From Fodinibius roseus (GTDB lineage Bacteria; Bacteroidota; Rhodothermia; Balneolales; Balneolaceae): a DNA stretch of 64,000 bases. The stretch spans positions 1 through 64,000 of the forward strand of contig NZ_FQUS01000013.1 in the NCBI RefSeq assembly GCF_900129315.1, read 5' to 3'. Under the pieces are notes generated by a model, which had not been told where the DNA came from, made no database searches, and saw only the letters and a program-made list of their open reading frames with translations. Positions 8,026 to 16,448 of this stretch are shown here, in pieces (within the stretch, counting starts at the first letter, position 1; each line of letters starts with the position of its first letter). The position numbers and the translations under genes were made by a program.

Positions 8026-9039
8026 TTATTCTTCGTCTTCAATTACTAATGTCCAAGTTCTTTTTAAAGGTAGGTCAGCCTTCAGCTCATCGTTAAAATG
8101 TTCATAGTGCTTAAACAGTGCATCTAACAGCCGATCTGCATCCCATAATCGAACTTTATAAAAAGATTGTCTTGCCAATTTCTGTGCACTTTGTTTAAAA
8201 CCACCCCAAGAAACGAATAGACCAAAATCTGCATTAAAATTATCTAGAACACCAATTAGTTCTCTTAGAGTACTTACATCTGCTTCACTTTCGGTGGATT
8301 TAACCTGTACACAAATTTTGGGAGTATCAAAACCTAGAGTTCCCTTACCTGCTAATATATCTACCCCACCATCTGGTCCCTTTTCAGCTTTTCTGGTATA
8401 AAACCCCTCTGCTTTTAGTATTTCTTCGACAATTCTTGTTAAACCATGACCTTTAAATTTCCGGATAATATATTTGCTTATTTGGTCACGCGAAAACTGA
8501 TCGATATCTAATGGAATGTCTTCTTCAACCTCATCACTGATCTGTCTTGTAATTATAGATGACTGACCATTCACCATATTCGTTATCCTCTGCTCAGCAT
8601 TATTTCGGCTAATCTCACATACCGTCATGGCAGCACCAAGAGAATAAAGTAGGTCTTGATCAAATTTTGACCTTGGAAATGACTCAGTCCAATTTACTTC
8701 TCTGTAGTGTTTAACCCCTTTTATTGACTGACTCTCATCATACTTATAGTCTGACGTTATCTTTCCTATTTTTACTGTTGATTCAGTCTTTAATGGTAAT
8801 ACCACCCAATCACCAACATTAATCTCATTAGCAAATCTGTAAATTTGGCCTGCGTTATTAGCAATTTTGCTCTTACTAGCATCTGGATCTATATCAGATA
8901 AGTATTTTTTTAACTCGTCCCGATTCTGAAACTTTGAGACATCTTTTACGTTGTGCCAACCAATAGTAACAAGTCCCTCTTCCATCGCAGTACTTTCCAT
9001 TTCTCCATGTCTACCTGCACGTACCATCCATAAACTCAT
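8026..9039 (-). CDS. EVE-like/Mrr-type restriction endonuclease
   Basis: The C-terminal half is an Mrr-like PD-(D/E)xK nuclease. It has a helical lead-in (RIVEEILKAEGFYTRK), GPDGGVD with D227, and QVK with K247 (CVQVKST), then a long helix region. The N-terminal part (MVRAGRHGEMESTAMEEG, then GDWVVLP) resembles EVE/PUA-like modules that read modified bases. It is therefore likely a type IV-style enzyme cutting modified foreign DNA; this is inferred from architecture. It is the first gene of the defence operon and ends 9 bases before hsdM. Anti-phage use alongside a type I system would cover both unmodified and modified DNA. Confidence 0.8.
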   Translation of the reverse strand: MSLWMVRAGRHGEMESTAMEEGLVTIGWHNVKDVSKFQNRDELKKYLSDIDPDASKSKIANNAGQIYRFANEINVGDWVVLPLKTESTVKIGKITSDYKYDESQSIKGVKHYREVNWTESFPRSKFDQDLLYSLGAAMTVCEISRNNAEQRITNMVNGQSSIITRQISDEVEEDIPLDIDQFSRDQISKYIIRKFKGHGLTRIVEEILKAEGFYTRKAEKGPDGGVDILAGKGTLGFDTPKICVQVKSTESEADVSTLRELIGVLDNFNADFGLFVSWGGFKQSAQKLARQSFYKVRLWDADRLLDALFKHYEHFNDELKADLPLKRTWTLVIEDEE

Positions 9040-9302
9040 AAATCCATACTGTTTTTACTAATTCACATTCAGCCAACGATATCAATATTCAATACGAATT
9101 AAAAAGAAAAACTAAAAGATAAGATTAATCAAAGAATACGATTATACCAATATTAGTCATCAGCTCGCACAAAATTTGAATAAAAAAACATTAAAAGTAC
9201 TTATTTAGAGATAACTATATATAAGATAAGAGCAAACTGAAAGCAAATACTTCCTAATACTATCTATATAGTTGTTTTAGCATTGTTTTACCATAAAATA
9301 CT
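9040..9302. other. AT-rich promoter region of the defence operon
   Basis: No coding frame is credible here. The stretch lies upstream of the minus-strand defence operon and should contain its promoter. An inverted repeat of nine bases, AACTATATA at 9213-9221 and TATATAGTT at 9265-9273, could be an operator. I could not place a convincing TAnnTTTG box. Confidence 0.4.
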
Positions 9303-9335
9303 AAAGCCCTGCAACTCAGGGAGTTACAGGGCTTT
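9303..9335 (-). terminator. Strong hairpin terminator after tRNA-Phe
   Basis: An almost perfect hairpin with AAAGCCCTG and CAGGGCTTT arms extended by an AACTC/GAGTT pair. It starts four bases after the tRNA 3' end and is followed on the minus strand by a T-rich run (TAGTATTTTA). It also marks the edge of the AT-rich island. Confidence 0.75.
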
Positions 9336-9338
9336 GCG

Positions 9339-9411
9339 TGGGACCGGGCGGAATCGAACCGCCGACACCGCGATTTTCAGTCGCGTGCTCTACCGACTGA
9401 GCTACAGTCCC
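9339..9411 (-). tRNA. tRNA-Phe (anticodon GAA)
   Basis: A 73-base cloverleaf on the minus strand. The acceptor arm is GGGACTG with CGGTCCC and an A discriminator. The D-loop region is TAGCTCAGTCGGTAGAGCA. The anticodon stem CGCGA/TCGCG encloses CTGAAAA, giving anticodon GAA. The T arm is GGCGGTTCGATTCCGCC. The CCA end is not encoded. Its 3' end faces the defence island, a usual integration site for mobile islands. Confidence 0.97.
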
Positions 9412-9432
9412 TTCGTTTGCGCTAAGAGTTGC

Positions 9433-9440
9433 CAAATATA
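9433..9440 (-). promoter_or_regulatory. Predicted promoter box TATATTTG for tRNA-Phe
   Basis: The minus strand has TATATTTG, an exact match to the Bacteroidota-type -7 box TAnnTTTG, 21 bases before the tRNA 5' end. The spacing suits a short leader. No clear -33 TTG was found. Confidence 0.4.
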
Positions 9441-9480
9441 AAATCTTTTCGGCTTTATAAAAAGGATCAATCCGTTTTTT

Positions 9481-11202
9481 CTACGGATTTTCTCCCCGCA
9501 GCTGCACGTCCCGCAGCCGAAGCTGAAGCGTCCGCCGCCCATTCCAGTTGTTTTCTTCCAGCGAGTAGGCGATGTTCATCTTCTGATCCTTTTCATTGCG
9601 GATGACGGGCAGGTATTCGTGCATGTTGAACCCGATCACATCAAAGGCGCCGGATCCGTTTTGGGCGACTTTCATCTTCAGGTGGCCCGAACCCACAATG
9701 GTCGGCACGCCCACCACCCGCACATCCCTGCTGACAAAAATAGGGCGGAGGTTGCCCGGGCCGAAGGGCTCGAACTGGCTGAGCAGCTTCCAAAAGCGCA
9801 TGCTGACGTTGCTCAGATCAAGATCGCAATCGATAGACAATTCAGGCTTAAAATCCTGTTCCGTCAGCCGCTCCGACGCAATTTTATTGATACGCTCACA
9901 AAAAGCTTCGTAGTTTTCCTCGGCTATGGTCAGCCCCGCCGCATATTTGTGTCCCCCGAACTGTTCGAGCAGGTCCTCGCACTCCTTGAAGGCCTCGTAG
10001 ATATCAAACCCCTCAATGCTGCGGGCAGAGCCCTTGATCTTGCCGTCCACGGTACTGAGCATAATGGCGGGACGCCCGTAGGCCTCCACCAGGCGGGAGG
10101 CCACGATGCCGATCACGCCCAGGTGCCAGTCGGGGTTGTGCAGCACCATCGAGGAGATCTTGTCAAGGTCGTACTGCTCGTCAACAATGGTTTTCGCCTC
10201 TTCCATCGTCTGGCTGTCTTCATCGCGTCGGGCGATATTAATGCTTTCCAGCTCATGAGCCCTCGCCCGGGCTTCGGCGGCCGTTTCGGCAATGAGCAGC
10301 CGCACGGCTTTGGAAGCATCCCCCATACGTCCCGCCGCATTGATACGCGGTCCCACGGAAAAAACAATATTCGACGTCGAAACGGATCCGATCGACAAAT
10401 TGATGAGATCCGCCAGCGCCTTCAGTCCGATCCGGGGATCACTGTTAATCTGTTTGAGTCCCTCGCGCATGAGAATGCGATTTTCATCCACCATCGGCAC
10501 GATATCGGAAGCGATAGAGATAGCTACCAGGTCCAGAAATTTAAAAGCCACTTTTTTGCTGAGACCCAGCTTGTGAACGGTCCCCTGCACCAGCTTAAAG
10601 CCTACCCCCGCCCCCGAAAGCCCGTCAAAAGGATAGGAACAGTCCTCGCGCTTGGGATCGAGCACCGCCACCGCATCCGGGATGGCACGGCCCACGTTAT
10701 GGTGATCGCAGATGATCAGTTCGATCCCCTGCTCCCTGGCGCGTTTTGCCTCTTCAATAGCCGTAATGCCGCAATCCACCGAAACGATCAGGTCGGCCCG
10801 TGATTCTGCGGCATGCCGGATTCCTTCCGGATTGATGCCATAGCCCTCCTTAAAACGGTGAGGGATATAAAAGTCCACCTCGACACCGAATTCTTTCAAA
10901 AACAGGTACATCACAGAGGCCGCGGTGGTGCCGTCCACGTCATAATCGCCGTACACCAGCACCCGCTCGCGATTGCGAATAGCCTTTGCCAGGCGTTCCG
11001 TCGCCGCATCCATATCCATCATCAAAAAAGGATCGTGGATGCAGCTTAAACTTGGTCTGAAATATGTTTTGGCCCGATCATAAGAATCTATACCCCGCAA
11101 CGCCAGCAGGTGGGCCACCTTCTCGGGGATACCCAGCTCCTGCTGCAGCGCAGATACAGCCTCCTCGTTGTCGGGCGTTGAATACACCCATCGAAAAGAC
11201 AT
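9481..11202 (-). CDS. recJ: Single-stranded-DNA-specific exonuclease RecJ
   Basis: RecJ degrades single-stranded DNA 5' to 3' in recombination and mismatch repair. The DHH phosphoesterase core is intact: VYGDYDVDGTTAASVMYLF at about 83-101, SVDCGI, and ICDHHN with D166-H167-H168. The DHHA1 region has GGHKYAAGLTI, and an OB-fold follows at the C-terminus (FGPGNLRP, GSGHLKMKV). At 573 residues the length is normal. It is a single gene with GC content typical of the chromosome, unlike the adjacent island. Confidence 0.96.
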   Translation of the reverse strand: MSFRWVYSTPDNEEAVSALQQELGIPEKVAHLLALRGIDSYDRAKTYFRPSLSCIHDPFLMMDMDAATERLAKAIRNRERVLVYGDYDVDGTTAASVMYLFLKEFGVEVDFYIPHRFKEGYGINPEGIRHAAESRADLIVSVDCGITAIEEAKRAREQGIELIICDHHNVGRAIPDAVAVLDPKREDCSYPFDGLSGAGVGFKLVQGTVHKLGLSKKVAFKFLDLVAISIASDIVPMVDENRILMREGLKQINSDPRIGLKALADLINLSIGSVSTSNIVFSVGPRINAAGRMGDASKAVRLLIAETAAEARARAHELESINIARRDEDSQTMEEAKTIVDEQYDLDKISSMVLHNPDWHLGVIGIVASRLVEAYGRPAIMLSTVDGKIKGSARSIEGFDIYEAFKECEDLLEQFGGHKYAAGLTIAEENYEAFCERINKIASERLTEQDFKPELSIDCDLDLSNVSMRFWKLLSQFEPFGPGNLRPIFVSRDVRVVGVPTIVGSGHLKMKVAQNGSGAFDVIGFNMHEYLPVIRNEKDQKMNIAYSLEENNWNGRRTLQLRLRDVQLRGENP

Positions 11203-11667
11203 AGTTATCGTTATCTGTTTTTTTATTTTTTGTCATAAATAGTCGGCAGCGGTCAAACTGCCCAGCTATACGGCCCGCGGATCCGGGGCGTTTGAATAGA
11301 AACTGATCCGCTTCTATAAAGATACAATTTCACAGATAAAAATCATCATCGGAATGATGATATCTTTCACGCATCTTTTGGGTCAAGCCAAAAGGAGCAA
11401 GAGAATCTTAAATTGAATTCAACAGCCCAAAAAACTGTTGTGAAGCAGGTGTTCTCGCACACAAACTATTATACTGAACAAAACAGAACAAAAAGCGTCT
11501 GAGTTTGCGTATGACAGTTACATAACGGAGGATTATTTTGTGTAACTTTACCAAGGTTATTATTGTATAGCAAGTCCCGATATTGTTTGGGAAAACAGAC
11601 TGTGTTCTGTTATAAATTAACGTTTTTCTGTTCAACCATACGATTACTAATTACTGTTATTATTACT
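11203..11667. other. Intergenic region between recJ and hslO
   Basis: This is the shared upstream region of two divergent genes. The half nearer hslO is AT-rich and should carry promoters for both. A small frame at 11408-11635 on the minus strand has no protein-like features. I see no RNA gene or repeat here. Confidence 0.4.
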
Positions 11668-12573
11668 ATGATTTCCAAAGAAGATTTTATCCATAAAGAC
11701 CGGATGGCCAAGGGCATAAGCACCGGCGGTGATATTAAAATTTCGGTCGTAAAGACAACGGATGTGGTCAAAACCGCCCGCCGTAAACACGATCTGTCCC
11801 TGCTCAATACCGTCCTTCTCGGCCGTGCATTGACCGCCACCATGCTGATGGCCTCCGAACTCAAGGGGGAAGAACGCATCCGGATGCGGGTCGAAGGGAA
11901 GGGCCCCGTGGGACTGCTGGTAGCGGAAGCGAATCGTGTCGGCGAGATCCGCGGCTACGTCCAGCACCCGGAGGCGGAACTGGATTATACCAACGCGCAA
12001 ACAGGTTTAGGTGACGGACTCGGGGTGGGCATACTGACCATCCGCAAGACCTTGTATAACGAGGCCGAGCCCCGGACCAGCAGCATCGAGCTGGTCCGGG
12101 GTAACATTACGGATGACGTGGCGTACTATATGGTGCAGTCCGAACAGGTACCTTCTGCGGTATTGCTCGATGTGGGACTTGATGAACAGGGCCGGATCAC
12201 CGAAGCGGGAGGCGTACTGGTGCAGCGTATGCCCGACGCACCCGAAGGCCGTATTGAGGCGATGCAGGAAAAGATGCTTCAATTCGATTCCATAAGCGAA
12301 CTACTGGCATCGGGTCATTATATTGATGATATCATGGAAATGGTAATGGAGCCGGGGGGCGTCAAGGAACTGGACCGCCAGCCGGTCGATTTCTTCTGCC
12401 GCTGCAGCCGCAAACGGTTTGTCAATGCCCTTGCGATGCTTGGTCCCGACGACCTGAAAGAGATGAGTGACGAGGGACAGGAGCTGGTGTGCCATTTTTG
12501 CAACGAAGAGTACCAGGTCTCAAAGAGCGAAATCGAGGAACTGCTGATGCAAACAAAAGCCAAAATGAACTGA
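11668..12573 (+). CDS. hslO: Redox-regulated chaperone Hsp33
   Basis: Hsp33 is a cytosolic holdase activated by oxidation, when its zinc centre is lost. The 301-residue form starts at the ATG reading MISKEDFIHKDRMAKG. An upstream in-frame ATG at 11563 would add 35 residues unlike the family, so I reject it. The C-terminal zinc motif is present as CRC followed by CHFC (FFCRCSRKRF and LVCHFCNEEY). The N-terminal core has LRRxx-like VKTARRKHDLSLLNT and the GLLVAEAN and GYVQHPEAEL strands of the family. It is followed after 7 bases by the NADH dehydrogenase, so the two may be co-transcribed. Confidence 0.95.
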   Translation: MISKEDFIHKDRMAKGISTGGDIKISVVKTTDVVKTARRKHDLSLLNTVLLGRALTATMLMASELKGEERIRMRVEGKGPVGLLVAEANRVGEIRGYVQHPEAELDYTNAQTGLGDGLGVGILTIRKTLYNEAEPRTSSIELVRGNITDDVAYYMVQSEQVPSAVLLDVGLDEQGRITEAGGVLVQRMPDAPEGRIEAMQEKMLQFDSISELLASGHYIDDIMEMVMEPGGVKELDRQPVDFFCRCSRKRFVNALAMLGPDDLKEMSDEGQELVCHFCNEEYQVSKSEIEELLMQTKAKMN

Positions 12574-12580
12574 CCAACCC

Positions 12581-13876
12581 ATGGCAGACCGCAAGCATGT
12601 CGTTATCGTCGGAGGGGGATTCGCCGGTATCTCGGTGGCGAAAAAACTAAAAAAGGCGGAAGTCGATATTACGCTTGTCGACCGGAACAACCACCACCTC
12701 TTTCAGCCATTGCTCTATCAAGTGGCCACGGCGGCCCTCTCCCCGGGCGATATCGCCACCCCCATTCGCGCCATATTGGGCCAGCGAAAAGGCCTGCGGG
12801 TGCTCTTGGGCAAGGTAACGGATATCGATCGCGACCAGCGATTTATTGCACTTAAAAACGGGCGTAAAATCGGTTTCGACTACCTGGTGCTGGCCCCCGG
12901 TGCTCAATACAACTATTTCGGAAATGAAGAATGGCCGGAGCATGCCCCCGGATTAAAGTCCATCGGGGATGCCCTGCAAGTCCGCGAGCGCATTCTGTTA
13001 TCACTCGAGGAGGCGGAGCAGCTGGAAGATCCCAAATTGCGGGAGCCGTATCTGACCTATGTGGTCATTGGCGGCGGACCCACGGGCGTAGAGATGGCCG
13101 GGGCCATCGCCGAGATTGCCAAGCGCAACATGATGCGCGACTACTCTACCTTCAGCAAAAACGAGACGCGTATTTTCCTGGTGGAGGCCGCCGCGCGTAT
13201 CCTCAACGGTTACCCCGAATCGCTGGGCGAAAAGGCGCGCGAAACCCTTGAAGAGATGGGCGTTCGGGTGTTGCTGAATACCCCGGTCACCGATATCGGC
13301 GAAGGAGAAGTTTCGTTTTCAGAGGGCACCATTCAAACGCCGAATATCATCTGGGCCGCCGGGGTGGCTGCTTCTCCGCTGCTCACCTCCCTGAAGGCGG
13401 AACAAGACCGGACGGGAAGGGTGATGGTAGAGGATGATCTCTCGCTGCCTGACGATGATCACATTTTTGTGATCGGTGATGCGGCCCATAAAGAGGATGC
13501 GGAAGGGAATCCGCTGCCGGCCCTTGCGCCCGTGGCGATGCAGCAGGGTGATTTTGTCGGGGAGCTCCTCAAAAGGGAAACCGCCGACCCGGCATCAGAA
13601 CGAAAAGCGTTCTCATTTACCGACAAGGGGACCATGGCAACGGTGGGACGTGCCAAGGCGGTGGCTGATATACGCGGGTTTAAATTCAGCGGCTTTTTTG
13701 CCTGGATTCTCTGGTCGGTCGTCCACATTTTCTTCCTGATCGGTTTTCGCAACCGCTTCCGCGTATTTGTGGAATGGATGTGGCACTATCTTACCTTTAA
13801 CCGGGGCGTACGGCTTATCACGGACCGGAAGAGTGCCAAGGAGGAGGAAACAACAGAAATAAAAAATGAAATCTGA
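12581..13876 (+). CDS. ndh: Type II NADH dehydrogenase (NDH-2)
   Basis: This non-proton-pumping flavoenzyme passes electrons from NADH to quinone at the inner membrane face. The FAD site is VIVGGGFAGISVAKKL near the N-terminus, with NHHLFQPLLYQVATAALSPG, which is typical of NDH-2. The NADH site is VVIGGGPTGVEMAGAIAE. A second FAD motif is FVIGDAAH. Near the C-terminus a hydrophobic stretch (FSGFFAWILWSVVHIFFLIG) anchors it to the membrane. At 431 residues it is complete. It lies 7 bases after hslO, which would couple an oxidative-stress chaperone to respiratory function. Confidence 0.95.
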   Translation: MADRKHVVIVGGGFAGISVAKKLKKAEVDITLVDRNNHHLFQPLLYQVATAALSPGDIATPIRAILGQRKGLRVLLGKVTDIDRDQRFIALKNGRKIGFDYLVLAPGAQYNYFGNEEWPEHAPGLKSIGDALQVRERILLSLEEAEQLEDPKLREPYLTYVVIGGGPTGVEMAGAIAEIAKRNMMRDYSTFSKNETRIFLVEAAARILNGYPESLGEKARETLEEMGVRVLLNTPVTDIGEGEVSFSEGTIQTPNIIWAAGVAASPLLTSLKAEQDRTGRVMVEDDLSLPDDDHIFVIGDAAHKEDAEGNPLPALAPVAMQQGDFVGELLKRETADPASERKAFSFTDKGTMATVGRAKAVADIRGFKFSGFFAWILWSVVHIFFLIGFRNRFRVFVEWMWHYLTFNRGVRLITDRKSAKEEETTEIKNEI

Positions 13877-14159
13877 AAAATCTGCTCCCATTCACTTATA
13901 TCACCCCCCCCAGGAAATTACCGCCGTTAGTAACCCTCTTATTGTTCACCTTCTTGTCCGCCACGCTCTCGGCTCAGGATAATAATAACGCCATGTCTCC
14001 ACTTTTCATGGCGGCTATAGAAGAAAACCACGGAAGCGGCGATCACCAATTCCCTTTTTCATGCGGAGACGATGACCGGCCGCAATGGAGACACAAAGCC
14101 TACATGGAAACCAACCGCACAACAAGTTGTTATAATTCAACTTCAAAAGGGTGATAGCT

Positions 14160-14624
14160 CTACGTGGCAAAAGAGGAGCCGCAGCCGCACGTTTCGGTGG
14201 CGTTGGGGTTGTCGAAGGTAAAGCCGCGCGCATCCAGCCCATCCGGGTAATCTACTGAAATGCCCTTGAGATACATCATGTGTTTGGAGTCGACGATGAC
14301 TTCAATGCCCTGGCTGACAATCACCTCATCCTCCTCGGATTTATGGTCAAACCCCAGTTTATAGCTCAGTCCCGAGCAGCCCCCGCCTTCGACAGCCACG
14401 CGCAGGTATAACGCATCGTCGAGATTTTCATCCTCCCGTATCTTCCGGACCTGCCGCGCCGCGCGTTCGGTCAGCGCTACATCCGGACCGTCAAAGTCGA
14501 TCTCCGGGGTGTCGATATCCGCCAGTGGAGAAGCGGAAGCCGGAGCTTGCTCCTCCTCTTCTTCATCGCCATCAATGAGATCCGAGATAACATCGTCCAA
14601 GTTGTCTTCCGTTTCAGCAGGCAT
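14160..14624 (-). CDS. A-type iron-sulfur carrier (ErpA/SufA/IscA family) with acidic N-terminal extension
   Basis: A-type carriers receive Fe-S clusters and pass them to apo-enzymes. The core starts near residue 48 (VALTERAARQVRKI) and has the three cysteines: C83 in GGCSGLSY, and C146 and C148 in ETCGCG. An extra N-terminus of about 47 residues is highly acidic (a run of Glu around 21-25). The family is normally about 110 residues, so this extension is unusual. The nearby lipA encodes an Fe-S enzyme that could be a client, but this is inference. The gene is 14 bases from the AlbA_2 gene on the same strand. Confidence 0.92.
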   Translation of the reverse strand: MPAETEDNLDDVISDLIDGDEEEEEQAPASASPLADIDTPEIDFDGPDVALTERAARQVRKIREDENLDDALYLRVAVEGGGCSGLSYKLGFDHKSEEDEVIVSQGIEVIVDSKHMMYLKGISVDYPDGLDARGFTFDNPNATETCGCGSSFAT

Positions 14625-14638
14625 AGTTCTTCTTAATC

Positions 14639-15328
14639 TTAATATTCATTTTCACATTTCCGTGAATAGGTAAAATAATCGGTATTCTTTTTCCGAAACA
14701 GATTCAGGATGTCGGCACTCACTAAATTCACCAGTGTCGCCGAGGCTTTCCGGCGGGGAATATCCACCAGGTGCGCGAACTTTTTAACGGTAATTTCGCC
14801 ATATTCATTCAGATACCGGAATAATGTTTGCTCGTTCTTCCCGTATTCAAAAGTTACGCCTTCGTCCGAATTTCGTTTTTTGATAATCTCAATCAGCTCC
14901 TTGCTGGCCACCTTGTTGCGGTCCTCTTCGCGCATAAAAACGATATTGCCCTCTTCTGTCTTTACAAAAACAGGTTTTTCAGTCAGTTCGGGCACCTTTA
15001 TGACCAGCAGATCACGTTCTCCAAAATGGACAATCTCAATGGCAATATCCACCTTCGGCCGGCATAGTTCTTCCGCCGCTTTTTTAAGCAGGTACTCTTC
15101 CTCCTGGTAGCCGGCAACGCCAACGAGCGAGCAGTCATCATCCACACCGATCAGCAGCGTGCCTCCCCTGGTATTGGCAAAAGCCGCTATTTCACGGGCG
15201 ATTTTAAAGGCCGAGGGGATGGTTCGCTTGAATTCGAGATAAGTTCCTTCGCCCGTCTGGGCCAGGTTCTTGACATCCAGGTAATCCATTTCCGAGAGCG
15301 AGACAGAACTGTAATTGTTATCGTACAT
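14639..15328 (-). CDS. AlbA_2 (Schlafen-like) domain putative DNA-binding protein
   Basis: The N-terminal half matches the AlbA_2 fold: EGTYLEFKRTIPSAFKIARE, then IAAFANTRGGTLLIGVDDD with the family GGxLxIGV pattern. The C-terminal part (LFRYLNEYGEITVKKFAHLV) looks like a winged helix, suggesting a regulator. I choose the ATG at 15328 (MYDNNYSSVSLSEMDYLD, 229 residues). The ATG at 15373 adds 15 residues of poor fit. The function in the cell is unknown. Family members bind DNA or RNA. It ends 14 bases before the Fe-S carrier gene, so they may share a transcript. Confidence 0.8.
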   Translation of the reverse strand: MYDNNYSSVSLSEMDYLDVKNLAQTGEGTYLEFKRTIPSAFKIAREIAAFANTRGGTLLIGVDDDCSLVGVAGYQEEEYLLKKAAEELCRPKVDIAIEIVHFGERDLLVIKVPELTEKPVFVKTEEGNIVFMREEDRNKVASKELIEIIKKRNSDEGVTFEYGKNEQTLFRYLNEYGEITVKKFAHLVDIPRRKASATLVNLVSADILNLFRKKNTDYFTYSRKCENEY

Positions 15329-15422
15329 AGCCACACTGCGTTCGTTTTCCTGTATAACGAAGATAACGATCAAATATTAAGCTTCCATGAACAGAAAGCA
15401 AAGAACGGGACGAGCTGATCCG

Positions 15423-16448
15423 TTAAATCACGATTTCTTCCTTTGGATTACGCGTCATAAGTTCATAGAGCACATCCTCGGGATCCTCCCGTTCGAACAA
15501 TACCTGGTATATCGCCGATGTGATCGGCATTTCCACCTTCAGCTGCTTGCTCCATTCAAACACCGAACGCGTAGTCTTGACGCCTTCCGCCACCATATTC
15601 ATCTGAGAGGTGATATCTTCCAGTTTCTTTCCTTTTCCAATATTGTACCCTACAAATCGATTCCGGCTGTGCTCGCTGGTGCAGGTAACCACCAGGTCTC
15701 CGATGCCCGAAAGCCCGGAAAAGGTATCCTGCGAGCCCCCCAGTTTCATTCCGAGTCGTTTCATTTCGTGGAGCCCCCGGGTTATGACGGCGGCTTTGGC
15801 ATTATCGCCCAGCTTAGCGCCATCAATGATCCCCGCCGCAATTGCCATAATATTCTTTACCGCTCCCCCGATCTCGACGCCGATAATATCGTAGTTCAGG
15901 TAGACCCGGAACATCGGCGTCAAAAAGGTATCCTGGATAATGCGGGTAGTCCGCTTGGAGTAGGCGCTGGCGACAACGGTGGTCGGCTTAAAGGTACTGA
16001 CCTCCTCGGCATGGCTGGGGCCCGACAGCACGCCGATATGATCTTCAATAATTTTACCTCGCAACACCTCGGTGAGCACCTGCGACATCGTCAGAAAGGT
16101 CTTGTTTTCGATCCCTTTGGCTACGCTGACAATAATCTCGTTACCGTTGAAAAAAGGCTTGATGCGTTCGGCCACCCCGCGCATGACGTGAGAGGGCGTG
16201 GCAAAAACAACCATCCCGGGATCGTCAAGACATTGCTCCAGGTTGGTATAACAGGTTACGGAGTCCGGAAGCGTAACGTCCGATATATAGGACGGATTAC
16301 GGTGATGCTTGTTAATGCCGTAGGCCACTTCCGATTCCCGCGCCCAAAGCTGTACCTTGTTACCGGCCCGGGCCAGTACAACCGAAAGGGCCGTCCCGAA
16401 ACTCCCGGCGCCGATGATGGTGATTTTCTCTACCTTGCTGCTACTCAC
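15423..16448 (-). CDS. gpsA: Glycerol-3-phosphate dehydrogenase [NAD(P)+]
   Basis: It reduces dihydroxyacetone phosphate to sn-glycerol-3-phosphate, the backbone for phospholipids. The nucleotide-binding motif GAGSFGTALSVVLARAG is at the N-terminus. VVFATPSHVMRGV and VAKGIE follow. The substrate region has GPSHAEEV, GGAVKNIMAIAAGI and GLSGIGDLVVTC, all typical of GpsA. At 341 residues it is complete. It overlaps plsY by 8 bases, so the enzyme making glycerol-3-phosphate and the one using it are made together. Confidence 0.96.
   Translation of the reverse strand: MSSSKVEKITIIGAGSFGTALSVVLARAGNKVQLWARESEVAYGINKHHRNPSYISDVTLPDSVTCYTNLEQCLDDPGMVVFATPSHVMRGVAERIKPFFNGNEIIVSVAKGIENKTFLTMSQVLTEVLRGKIIEDHIGVLSGPSHAEEVSTFKPTTVVASAYSKRTTRIIQDTFLTPMFRVYLNYDIIGVEIGGAVKNIMAIAAGIIDGAKLGDNAKAAVITRGLHEMKRLGMKLGGSQDTFSGLSGIGDLVVTCTSEHSRNRFVGYNIGKGKKLEDITSQMNMVAEGVKTTRSVFEWSKQLKVEMPITSAIYQVLFEREDPEDVLYELMTRNPKEEIVI

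Noticed and set aside
9619-10803. Long plus-strand frame (394 codons) opposite recJ
   Set aside because: It is the antisense shadow of recJ. The translation is His/Arg/Gly-rich without family motifs, while the minus strand has all RecJ motifs.
11408-11635. 75-codon minus-strand frame upstream of hslO
   Set aside because: It overlaps the expected promoter region, its residues are not protein-like, and no relative is known to me.
13942-14154. 70-codon plus-strand frame between ndh and the Fe-S carrier gene
   Set aside because: No family resemblance and low-complexity composition. The first residues look weakly like a signal peptide, but the remainder does not look like a protein.
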